Below are positions 36,815-45,682 of a DNA stretch of 64,000 bases, in pieces. Every line of letters starts with the position of its first letter. The stretch's first letter is position 1. Origin of the DNA: Paenibacillus sp. P25 (lineage in GTDB: Bacteria > Bacillota > Bacilli > Paenibacillales > NBRC-103111); assembly GCA_024704175.1 (NCBI GenBank), contig CP085629.1:4464001-4528000 (forward strand), written 5' to 3'. The notes under the pieces were generated by a model that was given only the letters and a program-made list of their open reading frames with translations, searched no databases and was not told the DNA's origin. A program made the position numbers and the translations under genes.

Positions 36815-37897
36815 TTATTTACCTCCCAGCACAAATTTGACAACCTTGCCCGACACGTCCGTGTCCAGGTAGCCTTCCGGCACGTCCCAATCCGCCCCCA
36901 GCTTCACCATCAGCTTCACGGCATCGGCGATCTGCCCGGCCTTCAGTCCGGTGACGACGTTGCTTCCGCAATCCACCGTCTCCGGCCTTTCGGTCGTATT
37001 GCGCATCGTGACGGTGGGAATGTGAAAGATGCAGCACTCCTCCTGAACGGTTCCGCTGTCGGTCAGGACGCACAACGCTTCGAGTTCCAGCCGCACAAAA
37101 TCGAAAAAACCGAACGGTTCGTGAAATTCCACCAGCGGATGCATCGTGATGTCGCCGGCCTGCTCCATCCGGGAGCGGGTCCGGGGATGCATGCTGCAGA
37201 TGATCCGCAGTCCGAACGTCTCCGCTACCAGGTTCAGTCCGCCCAGGATTTCCCGCAGATGCACCGGATCATCCACATTCTCGGCCCGGTGCGCCGTTAC
37301 GAGAAAATAAGCTTTCGGGGTCAGCGCGAGCTTCTCCAAAATACGGCTTGCCTCGATGCTTGTGCGATACGCCCGAAGCACCTCGTAAATCGGGTTGCCG
37401 GAGACGACGATCCGGTGGACCGGTACGCCTTCCCGCAGTAAATTTTGCTTGCTCTGCGGCGTATAAGGCATGTTGACCGTAGCCACGGCGTCGATGACCT
37501 TGCGGTTCTTCTCTTCCGGTACCGTCAGGTCATAGCAGCGGTTGCCCGCCTCCATATGAATGACGGGGATACCCATCCGTTCGGCTACGATGGCGCACAG
37601 CGCACTGTTCGTATCGCCGAGCAGCAGCACCTTATCCGGCTTCTCCTGAAGCAGAATCCGCTCGACCTCCGCGAACATGGTGGCCAGCTGCGCGCCGAGC
37701 GACTGCCGCCGGTGCTGCAGCATATAATCCGGGGGCCGGAGCCCCAGCTCCTGGAAAAAGATATCGCTCAGCGTGTGCGTGAAGTTTTGTCCCGTATGCA
37801 CCAGAATATGCTTTTCGGCCAGCTCGTCGAGCTTCTTGATAATCAGGCTGAGCCGGATGATCTCCGGCCTGGTACCCAGTATCGTTACAATCTTCAT
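36815..37897 (-). CDS. wecB: UDP-N-acetylglucosamine 2-epimerase family (WecB/CapG/FnlC)
   Basis: 360 residues. MKIVTILGTRPEIIRLSLII is the hallmark N-terminus. HTGQNFTHTLSDIFFQELGL, LLLGDTNSALCAIVAERMGI, HMEAGNRCYDLTVPEEKNRK (active-site region), VTAHRAENVDD, SMHPRTRSRM and LTDSGTVQEECCIF follow. AGAAGGTGATAGGA puts the start at the ATG at 37897. Next to capE and a CapF-like reductase it most likely acts as CapG/FnlC, the final C2 epimerisation to UDP-L-FucNAc, not as the ManNAc-forming enzyme. Two bases separate it from capE. Confidence 0.88.
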   Translation of the reverse strand: MKIVTILGTRPEIIRLSLIIKKLDELAEKHILVHTGQNFTHTLSDIFFQELGLRPPDYMLQHRRQSLGAQLATMFAEVERILLQEKPDKVLLLGDTNSALCAIVAERMGIPVIHMEAGNRCYDLTVPEEKNRKVIDAVATVNMPYTPQSKQNLLREGVPVHRIVVSGNPIYEVLRAYRTSIEASRILEKLALTPKAYFLVTAHRAENVDDPVHLREILGGLNLVAETFGLRIICSMHPRTRSRMEQAGDITMHPLVEFHEPFGFFDFVRLELEALCVLTDSGTVQEECCIFHIPTVTMRNTTERPETVDCGSNVVTGLKAGQIADAVKLMVKLGADWDVPEGYLDTDVSGKVVKFVLGGK

Positions 37898-37935
37898 TCC
37901 TATCACCTTCTGTTTCCTCTGAAATATTCCGGCGT

Positions 37936-39584
37936 CTACCGTTGGGCCTTCCGGCCCTTCCCTTTCGGCCTGCGTCCTGCCTTGCGTCCCCGGGAAGCCG
38001 TCAAGGCTCTACCTAACGGAAGCGCCCGCGGCTCGCTGTCCGGCGACCGCACGACCCGCTTCGGATCGCCTCCGTATTTCCGCAGAGCCCTGCGGGATGC
38101 AAGGGGATATCGCTTGCCTCTGGCGAGGAGATAGACGGTGCGCCCTCTTCCCCTGGCCAGCATCCTGGAAGGACGGTTCTCCGGAGCCGGAGGGTCGTGG
38201 CGGATAAAGGGGCCTGTAGCATAACGGTGAAGGTGGCTGTCCCGCACCACTTTCACCTCGCTCCGCCGGAAGCGGTAATAACGCAGCGCTTCGGGGGATG
38301 CGAAGGGCCGCTTGACCCTCCCTTCCAGCAGAAAGACGCCCGGACTCCACTTCCCCGGTAAACCGTGCCCGGCCTCAGCCGAGGCCCTCCCTTCGCCTTA
38401 CGGGCGCGCTTCAGCTCCCCGGCCCGGTCCTTGAACCGCTCTACGAGGGGCAATAGACGCCGGCGGTACGTGTCGATCCCGAAGGCGGCCTGGACCGCCT
38501 CGCGGTTCGCCGCCTCCCGGACCGGCCCAGAATGGAGGACGCTCAAGACGCGTGCGGCCAGCCCGTCGATATCGCCCTTCTCGGCAAGCAGATCCGCATT
38601 GCCCGTGGCCTGAAGGATTTCTCCGAGACCTCCGGAACGGTAAGCGACGACGCTTTTTCCGAACAGCGACCCCTCCATGGCCGTCAACCCGAAGCCTTCG
38701 TCGATCAGGCTGGGAACGACCACGATATCCATGGCGGGATAGACATTCTCGATTCTTGTGTCGAATCCGATGTGGCGGAAGCGTCCGCTAAGACCCGTCT
38801 CGGCTGCAATATTCAGGCATCGCTGGAAGTAATCTTTATCCACCACATTGCCCGCGTAGAGAAAATGGACGTCGGGCCGCCGGCTTGCCACCTGAACGCC
38901 CATCGTAATGAAATGCTCCAAGCCCTTCTCCATATAAATGCTGGAGGAGACATACCCGATCACCGGCTGATCCCAGGCGATCCCGAGCTCGCTGCGCCTT
39001 ACATGCCGCCTGAACGGCCAGGTAATCGGCTGCAAATCCTCCATCCGCCAGGTGGGAGGCAGCAGATGGAGCTTCCCTCCGAGATGCGGCAAATCGCGCA
39101 GGGGCCGGAGCGTCGTTTCCGAGATGCCGATAATCCAATCCGCATAACGGCCGATCACTTCCGCAGACAGCCGGCTCCAGGAATTTTCCATGATTTTCTC
39201 CGTAATGAACCAGGCCACCGGAATGCCCAGCTTCTTGGCGGCGGCGGCCGGGATAACGCTGAGGCACGTATTGACGATGACCAGGTCCGGCTGGTGCAGG
39301 TGGAGCAGATGGATCAGCGGACCGTGTTCTCCTGCTCTTAGTCTCTCTTCTACTTCATGAATCAGGTCCGAGGAGGGGTTAAACATGGAATAAACGAGAG
39401 GCACCGGATGTACGACGACAGGCACACCGGCGGCGGCCGCCTCATCAGACAGCACTCCTTCTTCCGGTACGACGAGCGTGCATTCGGCATGATGCCCCAG
39501 CTCTCTGGCGAGCGTCAGCAAATATTTCTCGGCGCCGGTGATCGCTTGCTTTGCGCACAGGTGGGAGAACAGCATGATTTTCAT
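37936..39584 (-). CDS. family 4 glycosyltransferase with basic repeat tail, frameshifted
   Basis: About 550 residues. GT-B core: MKIMLFSHLCAKQAITGAEK, DLVIVNTCLSVIPAAAAKKL, IGYVSSSIYMEKGLEHFITM and PSLIDEGFGLTAMEGSLFGK with VAYRSGG. From about residue 415 the chain becomes Arg/Lys/Gly-rich and contains two copies of a VYLL-x-x-GK-R-x-PxAS-x-x-ALR unit (VFLLEGRVKRPFASPEALRY; VYLLARGKRYPLASRRALRK). One shift near 38355 is mended by a G in GGGG. The start is uncertain: a better site (ACGGAGGTGAACGCC, GTG at 39625) opens a 14-codon frame that ends in TTATGA on top of this ATG, so one lost base may hide a longer N-terminus. Confidence 0.8.
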
Positions 39585-39669
39585 AAGTCCCGCCGGAAGC
39601 ACCGCTTGCAGGCGTCTTCTGACACGGCGTTCACCTCCGTATAAGGATCCCTTAGGTCATTACAATATA

Positions 39670-39864
39670 TTAGATGGACAACTGTATCGGCACGACACTT
39701 ACCCCCGTCCATTCGTACAAATTGCGGCTTTTGGCGGAGGGGCCGCCGGTCAGGCGGGCCACGGGGCTTGTCCGGCCGGCCGGTGCGGCATGGGGCTGAC
39801 GGATTGCGCCGTCAGGCGGGAAGTCCCGCCTGACCGGACTTAGGACGCTAGCCCTGCTGCCCAT
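39670..39864 (-). CDS. possible 64-residue protein, low confidence
   Basis: Overlaps the 3' end of the 89-residue gene and reads through an inverted repeat. The end (NLYEWTGVSVVPIQLSI) looks protein-like but the first half is Arg/Pro/Ala-rich as expected from GC-rich non-coding DNA. No convincing ribosome binding site. It may be the frameshifted tail of a larger gene. Confidence 0.25.
   Translation of the reverse strand: MGSRASVLSPVRRDFPPDGAIRQPHAAPAGRTSPVARLTGGPSAKSRNLYEWTGVSVVPIQLSI
39810..39835. repeat. perfect inverted repeat between genes
   Basis: GTCAGGCGGGA and TCCCGCCTGAC flank a two- to three-base loop. No T-run follows on either strand, so it is not a standard terminator. It may be an RNA processing or stability hairpin within the long operon. 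Confidence 0.5.
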
Positions 39865-40117
39865 CCATCAGCCCCTGCTCGAAGCCCTTCTGGAAGGCCT
39901 CGTTATAAGCCTGATTAAAGGCTTTGTTGTAAGCCTTATGGTATCTCTCCCGCCGTTTTTTCGCGGCCCGTTTGGCCTCGGACCTGGAACGCTTTCTTGC
40001 CCCGGGCCGCCGGGCCGTCTTCAGCATTCCCCGCTTCTTTAAGACTGCACGGGGCCTTCCTGCCGCTTTTGGTTTCTTTGTTCTCACCGCGCTGATATCC
40101 GCCCTAAATTCCTGCAT
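39848..40117 (-). CDS. small very basic protein with aromatic/small tetrad repeat
   Basis: 89 residues with about 30 Lys/Arg. The first 55 residues are a basic, disordered-looking stretch (KKPKAAGRPRAVLKKRG). The last 33 are a strict four-residue repeat, small residue-aromatic-x-x: AYNKAFNQAYNEAFQKGFEQ. The same pattern stands at the N-terminus of the CgeB-like protein just upstream (GWRRGWERGYRLG). GGAGGGCTAAGGGAAG precedes the start. It is in operon with the CgeB pair. Nucleic-acid or polyanion binding, or a docking helix, are possible; no family recognised. Confidence 0.6.
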   Translation of the reverse strand: MQEFRADISAVRTKKPKAAGRPRAVLKKRGMLKTARRPGARKRSRSEAKRAAKKRRERYHKAYNKAFNQAYNEAFQKGFEQGLMDGQQG

Positions 40118-40138
40118 CTTCCCTTAGCCCTCCTTCCG

Positions 40139-41263
40139 TTAACCGAACAGCAGCTTCAGCATCTGACCCATCCGGTGGGGATAGGTATGCTCCTGCATCG
40201 TGCGGCGCAGCGCATTCAGCGCCACTTCGCGGCGCTCTTCCTCATGGGTTAAGTAGTATTCGATTTTATCCATCAGCTCTCCGGGGCCGCTGTAGGTGAC
40301 GATTTCGGTTCCCGGGGCGTAAAACCGCGCCAGATCGCTGCGCACATCCGTCAGCTGCAGCGTCCCGCGACCCGCGATTTCGAAGGTCCGGGGATTCGGG
40401 GAGACGGCCTTGATCCTGCGGCTGTTCTGATTGAAGCTCCGGTCCTCCGTCGCCCGGTGCATATTGATCACGATCTTCGAGCCATTGTAATAGGAAGCCG
40501 TTTCCAAGGGCCCGAGCCATTTGCCGAATTGAATCTTGCGGGCGAGCCCCCGGTAGTTTTTGAGCCGTTTCCACCATAGACCGGAAATGAACGTCTCTTT
40601 GTTTGCAAGGTAGGGGGCTACCCGGTTAAAGAAATCCACCCGGTTCCAATAAGCCGAACCGATGAAGCTCACATCGCGGCGGTACCGGACGGGAACGCTC
40701 AGCGGTCTGAAGATGCCGGGATCGGCGGCGAACGGCATATAATGAACGTTCATGCAGCCGTTCTGCCTGTAAAGCTCCACGCATTCCAGCTCGAGCGTAA
40801 ACACCACGTCGTAATTCCGCGCCATTTTCACGGTTAAATCCGTGTAATAGGGATCGTCGGGCAGCCAGATAGCGGTACGGATTCCGGCGCTTCGCATCTT
40901 CTGGACTTTATCCGCCTTGACATACATCCCGTCGAGCACGAGTACGAGATCCGGCCGCTGGCGCAGCGCCTCTTCGGTGTAAGGCTGCGACGGAGCCTGA
41001 ACGATCAGCTCGCGAACGAGCGGCCGCAGCGCGCGGATGATCGACTGGTCCAGCTCGGAATAAGGCACGTCCTTCCCCGATGTGATGTACAGCGACCGGA
41101 TGTCCCACCAGCCCGGAGACGGGTTTGGCACTCCTCTCAAAACGGCTTCACAGCGGCCGAAGTGATACCCGTACTCGGTGCCGAGCCGGTACCCCCGTTC
41201 CCAGCCGCGCCTCCAGCCGGTTTTGAAGTTCCGAACGGAACGGATTCGCGCTTGCTCAGGCAT
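40139..41263 (-). CDS. CgeB-family spore maturation glycosyltransferase-like protein (b)
   Basis: 374 residues from the ATG at 41263, just after AGGAAGGAGAACC; the longer frame has no such site. After a tetrad-repeat lead-in come DIRSLYITSGKDVPYSELDQ, PDLVLVLDGMYVKADKVQKM, RTAIWLPDDPYYTDLTVKMA, VFTLELECVELYRQNGCMNV, MPFAADPGIFRPL, DVSFIGSAYWNRVDFFNRVA, IVINMHRATEDRSFNQNSRR, PNPRTFEIAGRGTLQLTDVR and the C-terminal DKIEYYLTHEEER. This is the CgeB/GT-B-like family (DUF3880 plus glycosyl transferase domain). In Bacillus CgeB is a sigma-K-dependent spore outer-layer protein. Confidence 0.85.
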   Translation of the reverse strand: MPEQARIRSVRNFKTGWRRGWERGYRLGTEYGYHFGRCEAVLRGVPNPSPGWWDIRSLYITSGKDVPYSELDQSIIRALRPLVRELIVQAPSQPYTEEALRQRPDLVLVLDGMYVKADKVQKMRSAGIRTAIWLPDDPYYTDLTVKMARNYDVVFTLELECVELYRQNGCMNVHYMPFAADPGIFRPLSVPVRYRRDVSFIGSAYWNRVDFFNRVAPYLANKETFISGLWWKRLKNYRGLARKIQFGKWLGPLETASYYNGSKIVINMHRATEDRSFNQNSRRIKAVSPNPRTFEIAGRGTLQLTDVRSDLARFYAPGTEIVTYSGPGELMDKIEYYLTHEEERREVALNALRRTMQEHTYPHRMGQMLKLLFG

Positions 41264-41328
41264 GGTTCTCCTTCCTCCTTCCTTTATGCGGAGCCGGGCG
41301 AACGTCCGCGTCTTCGGGAGCCGACACT

Positions 41329-42482
41329 TCAATCCGCCAGCCCCGGCAGATTCAGCGGCTGATCGATCCGCGTCTCGAAAGAATGCTCCTTTAGGGTCCG
41401 GCGAAGTCCGTTGTAAGCAATGGTCCGCCTGAGCTCCTCGTGACGCAGATAGTGCTCGATTTTCTCCACCAGCTCTTCCGGCGAATGGTACACGTCCAGG
41501 TCCTCCCCCGGAATATAGTACCGGGTCAGGTCATCTCTTACGTCGGTTAACTGGAGGGTCCCGCACGCCGAGATTTCATAGGTCCGCGGATTGATGGATT
41601 GCGCGGGGATCTTCCGCTTGTTCTTGCTGTCCTCCGGGCTCTCCCAGTCCCTGTGCAAATTGATCACGATCTTCGCCCCGCTGTAAAATTTCACGGTTTC
41701 CTCGACCGGCATCCAACCGTCCCGGATGTGCGGCTTCAGCAGTTTGAAACGTCTCATCCGGTTCCAAACGCCTCCGGCAATCATCACCCGTTTCTCCGCA
41801 AGATAGGGAGCGATCCGGTCAAAGAAGGCGGCCCGGTTCCAGAAGGCATTGCCGATGAAGCAAATATCGTATTGGTACTCAGGCCCTGACGGGAGCGGGC
41901 GGAACAGCTGGACATTCGCAGCGAGCGGCAAGTAGTATACCCTCTGGCGACCCAGAGCCCAATAGAACGGAACGCAGCCCTGCTCGTGGGTGATGACTAT
42001 GTCGTATTTCGGTGCAATGTCCACGGTATAATCGGTAAAGTACGGATCATCCGCGAACCAAATGGCCGTTCGGATCCCGTGCTCCCTGATCCGCTCCACC
42101 TGCTCCAGGTGGTCCTCGGGGAAGACATGGAGACCGTTGAGCACGAGGACCAGGTCGGGACGGTGTTCCTCGGCCAGTGCCAGCATCGTCCTCGGGGAAC
42201 CTACCACCACTTCGCGCACGGCCTGCCGCAGGGCCGAAGCCACCCCGTTATCGATCGCTTCGAAGCCCTGCGGAATATAGAGCACTTTGATATCCCGTAC
42301 GGCCGGAACGGAGGGCGCGATGCTCATCCGGACCGCTTCGCAGCGGCCGAAATGGTAGCCGATCCGATACCCCTGCCGGTCGCCTTTTCTTGTTCCTTTG
42401 CGCGCACCCGCTGCGGAGGAACCCGGCCGGGGCTTCCGGACCGGGCGTTAAGCCTGCGGGATAATACCTTCCTACGCGGCAC
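41329..42482 (-). CDS. CgeB-family spore maturation glycosyltransferase-like protein (a), frameshifted
   Basis: About 384 residues. From 42327 inward the frame is clean and parallels the neighbour: DIKVLYIPQGFEAIDNGVAS, PDLVLVLNGLHVFPEDHLEQ, RTAIWFADDPYFTDYTVDIA, LPLAANVQLFRPL, DICFIGNAFWNRAAFFDRIA, IVINLHRDWESPEDSKNKRK, INPRTYEISACGTLQLTDVR. Upstream in that frame GYRIGYHFGRCEAV continues but no start codon exists. GTG at 42482 with AAGGAGG upstream opens the adjacent frame and one lost base between about 42370 and 42470 joins them. Tandem with the next CgeB copy. Confidence 0.82.
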
Positions 42483-42557
42483 AGCCCATTCCTCCTTGAC
42501 CGGATGCTTCGGCCGCTTTCCGGATGTAACGCTTGATGTTATCGCATCGCATCCCCG

Positions 42558-43280
42558 TCATGCGTCCCCGCTCCCCAGCGGCTTGATCCCGGCCTCCAGC
42601 AGCGAACGCCGGGTCCCCGCATCGGTCCACCAGCCGGACAGCAGGCTGTAGCCGAGCCTTCCTTCGGCGGCATAATGATTATTGACATCGGTAATCTCCA
42701 GCTCCCCCGGTCCGAAGGCCGGAGGGTCCGGATCCGGTCGAATACATCCGGGCCGTAGAAGTAAATGCCCGTGACGGCATAGGCCGAGGGCGGCCGCTCC
42801 GGCTTCTCCAGAATCCGGACAATCCGCCCGTTCACGATTTCGGGAACGCCGTACCGCCGGGGGTCGTTTACTTGTTTCAGGAACACATGTGCGCCTTGAT
42901 CGCTTCGTTCGAAGGCTTCCGCCGCCTCTTTCAGCGAATCCTCGAACAAATTGTCGCCCAGAAGGACCATCAGCTTCTCCCCCGGATTCACCAACGGCCG
43001 TGCCAGACCCAGCGCCTGGGCGATGCCCCCGGCCTCCTCCTGGATCGTGTAGCTGACCTGCAGCCCCCAAGCCTTCCCGCTTCCGATATATTCCGTATAA
43101 AGTCCGGCAGAGGGCTTGCCGATGACCAGCACAACGTCCCGGATTCCGGCATCCGCCATTTTATCCAGGGCATAGTGAATCATCGGATACGGGCCGACCG
43201 GCAAGCATATGCTTGTTGATCACATTCGTAATCGGCCGCGACCTCGTACCGGTTCCACCGGCCAAGATAATGCCTTTCAC
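42558..43280 (-). CDS. rfbA: glucose-1-phosphate thymidylyltransferase-type nucleotidyltransferase (RmlA), frameshifted
   Basis: About 240 residues, the short RmlA form. MKGIILAGGTGTRSRPITNV with INKHMLPVGPYPMIHYALDK (the second half after a shift near 43198) is the nucleotide loop, with R-x-R-P in place of the usual R-L-x-P. VLLGDNLFEDSL (GDN, metal), VPEIVNGRIVRILEKPERPP, AVTGIYFYGPDVFDRI and RGELEITDVNNHY (after a G added in GGGGG near 42710), then GWWTDAGTRRSLLEA are all present. It joins a nucleotide to a sugar-1-phosphate. The GTG start follows AGGGGTAACGCGA. It heads the long operon, with an exact sigma-K -10 about 58 bases upstream. No rmlB, C or D follows, so the end product is open. 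Confidence 0.82.
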
Positions 43281-43337
43281 TCGCGTTACCCCTTCCCTGC
43301 ACGGGTTGTTGTTACTCATAGCGATGTGCCTTGCTGC

Positions 43338-43346
43338 TATGTTATG
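43338..43346 (-). promoter_or_regulatory. sigma-K-type -10 (CATAACATA) for the sugar operon
   Basis: Exact CATANNNTA, 58-66 bases before the rfbA start. All genes from 43280 to 33206 point the same way with small gaps or overlaps and could be one transcript. Confidence 0.55.
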
Positions 43347-43484
43347 CAATCCTGCCGAAAGTCTAATGGACGAATACCGTGCCGGGACAAAAATTGGCAG
43401 GTGCCCGCTTGCCGTTCCCGCCTTCGAGCCAAGGCTTCAAGGGCTTCGAACGATGGATGAAGGCAGATCCGGGGACCGGACTGA

Positions 43485-43534
43485 AACAAAAATACCCGTT
43501 CGCGGCACCGGTTCAGGGCCTCAAACGGGTATTT
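43485..43534 (-). terminator. terminator after the lipase-like gene
   Basis: Minus strand: AAATACCCGTT pairs with AACGGGTATTT over a 23-base loop, followed by TTGTTTC. The 43281-43484 stretch beside it shows no gene apart from the promoter box. Confidence 0.6.
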
Positions 43535-43568
43535 CCTATGGGATGATGGCTTTGATTTATAAAGCGGT

Positions 43569-44271
43569 TCATAGAGCGAGCCAGTTCCGGACGGCGGCCG
43601 CCGTCCGGTCGAGATTCGACCGGCCGTCCGGGTGAACGAACGGCGCCGCTTCCCGGAAGTAATCCGCGTGACCGCCGAGGATCGGAACCGGCTCAATCCG
43701 GGAAGGGGCGTGGAGCCGGGGACCCATACCGGGAGGCCGGACCGGCTGCGCCGCCACCCGCCCCAGCCGCCAATCCGTGTAACGGGATCGGACGACCGGC
43801 CGCAGGCGTTCACCGCGTACAGGTACAGGATGGAGTCCTTGAGCTCCGGCGGAACGGCGCACCGCGGCGATCCGATCTGCACGACACGGATGCCGGGGTG
43901 CCGGGGGCGAGCAGCTTGGCCGCCTGGACGGCCGCGAGCCCTCCTGCGCTGTGACCGATCAGGATCAGTTCCCCACCGCCGCAGGCGGGCGCTATCGCTT
44001 CCGCGGCGCGGAATCCGCCGGGGCCCGCTGCTCTTGCAGCGGCGCTTCTCCTTCGAAGATCGGCGTACGCTTCGGGCAGCTGCCTGCTCCAATGCCTCCC
44101 CCAATCGCCGTAGGGAAACAGCAGCTCGGCATGCGTCTCCCATCCATTTTGCTGAAAATAACGGGACCAGTACCGCCGGAAGCCTTCCATAAAGTTCGGC
44201 GCCGTAGCGACCCCCGCAAGGAAATAAAGGAAAATCTTATTTGCCGGTGCCGGCGTGAACGTGCTGGACAT
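43569..44271 (-). CDS. alpha/beta hydrolase (lipase-like), frameshifted
   Basis: About 235 residues. FLYFLAGVATAPNFMEGFRR and HAELLFPYGDWGR (start of fold) lead to LILIGHSAGGLAAVQAAKLL, the nucleophile elbow with Ser in GHSAG. After a shift near 43890 (one C into CCCCC) the chain reads IRVVQIGSPRCAVPPELKDS. After another near 43722 (one C into CCCC) it reads RIEPVPILGGHADYFREAAP, with the catalytic His in GGHADYF. It ends RTAAAVRNWLAL. The gene overlaps the M48 protease stop by 35 bases. Substrate unknown; no signal peptide, so intracellular. Confidence 0.75.
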
Positions 44272-45507
44272 AGATGATCCTTTCCATGATGCTCGGGTGT
44301 GTGGAGCCGAACCATTTGACCAGGAGGGGCGGGTTCACCTCGCTGAGAGACGAGGAGGCCAGCTTCTGGTACATGCTGACCGCGCCCTCCGTGCTGCCTA
44401 TGAGCTGCAGCCCGTACACGTCCGCCGCATGCTCCGCTTGCCGGGAAACGGCATTCTCGACCGGGCTTGCTGCGAACGACAGCAGGGACAGCAGCAGGAG
44501 AAGCGGCGGGAGGACGGCGAAGTCGCCCGGTCCGCGAATACCCCATTCGGACCCCCAGCGGCGGAGAGCCGCCTGCAGCAAAGAGGTTCCCGAGCCAGAG
44601 AAGGATGAGCGACGCCCCCACGGCGCCTACGGCACTCCACTCCAGGTGGTGCATGACGTAATGCCCCATTTCATGCGCCATGATGAGCAGGATTTCCTGC
44701 TCCGTCAGCCGCTTGAGCGTGGTATCCCAGAGCACGATGCGCAAGCCGCCGCCGATCCCGGTCACATAGGCGTTGAGCGAATTGGTTTTTTCGGACATGT
44801 TGACCTCGTACACGCGGTCCGCCGGAATATCCGCTTTGGCGGCCAAAGCGAGAATGCGCTGCTCCAGCTCCGGGTTCGACAGCCGGGTGAACCGGTTATA
44901 CAGCGGATCGATCACCACCGGCTGAATGTACATCATAAATAAGGTGAACGGAACGGAGAGCGACCACAGCTTGACCCACCAACGCCCGCCCCGGCGGATG
45001 AACCACAGCGCCACCACGGCGCCGCCAGCATCATAACGTAGTTAACGCCGAAGCCGACCGCTTTATCGCGCAGCCAGCCGGGCACGCTCTGCGTCGAGAT
45101 GCCATAATGGCGCGACAGAGCGTAGCCTGCGATCCGCAGCGGCAAAAACGCCAGGAACACCGTAAGTTGAAGCCACAGCACGTACACCGGGAACCGGACG
45201 AGCGCCGGAAGGGCCGATCGCTCCAGCCGATCCTGCCAGGAGCGGGCGTAGCCCCCGAACAAGAGGATCAGATAGATCCCCACTCCCAAGGAAAGCTTAG
45301 AAAAAAGAGCAGATTGCCCGCGGCGGAATACGTTTGGCTCTGCGCCAGCCGCTGCGGCGTCAGGAAGGTCGCCGGATCAGCGGCCGTTCCCTTGTAAGCC
45401 TCCGGAACGGCGTGGCCGGAAGCGTACCACAGGTAAATGCCTATAGCGGTCGCGTAGACGGCGACGAACAGCAGGTAACGGCGAATGAATGAGGGGCGGC
45501 TGGTCAT
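44237..45507 (-). CDS. M48 family membrane metallopeptidase (Ste24/CAAX protease-like), frameshifted
   Basis: About 423 residues. AAAGGAGGACCTC puts the start at the ATG at 45507. Several membrane helices (FIRRYLLFVAVYATAIGIYL; VGIYLILLFGGYA; VYVLWLQLTVFLAFLPLRIA) come before the zinc motif IMAHEMGHYVMHHLEW (HExxH) and the third ligand region SRQAEHAADVYGLQLIG. IDPLYNRFTRLSNPELEQRI and VNMSEKTNSLNAYVTGIGG are classic Ste24 segments. Three shifts (near 45300, 45022, 44586) split it; two need one added base, one needs a T removed. Role is probably membrane protein quality control. Confidence 0.85.
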
Positions 45508-45606
45508 GAGGTCCTCCTTTGTCTCGCTTATGCGAATACGGGTAGCGGTCATTTGTAAATATCATACATTTCCATTAAAGCGAAAACAACATTATGGCCC
45601 CTTGCC

Positions 45607-45648
45607 GAAAAAAAGGACTCCCAGCTTTTTAAATGTTGCTGGAAGCCT
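45607..45648 (-). terminator. terminator after Asp-box protein 2
   Basis: Minus strand: ten-base stem GGCTTCCAGC with GCTGGGAGTC (two G-T pairs) around a 12-base loop, followed by CTTTTTTT. Confidence 0.75.
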
Positions 45649-45682
45649 GGATATTCACATTCTCGTCTCATCCTGGAGGATT

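Noticed and set aside
17760..43346. A prophage or transposon as the source of the accessory region
   Set aside because: No integrase, transposase, terminase, portal or attachment-site repeat was found; the phage-like fibre domain stands alone.
43337..44143. Minus-strand 268-codon frame across the lipase-like gene
   Set aside because: Only its middle (IRVVQIGSPRCAVPPELKDS) is real; it is one of three frames of a single frameshifted hydrolase.
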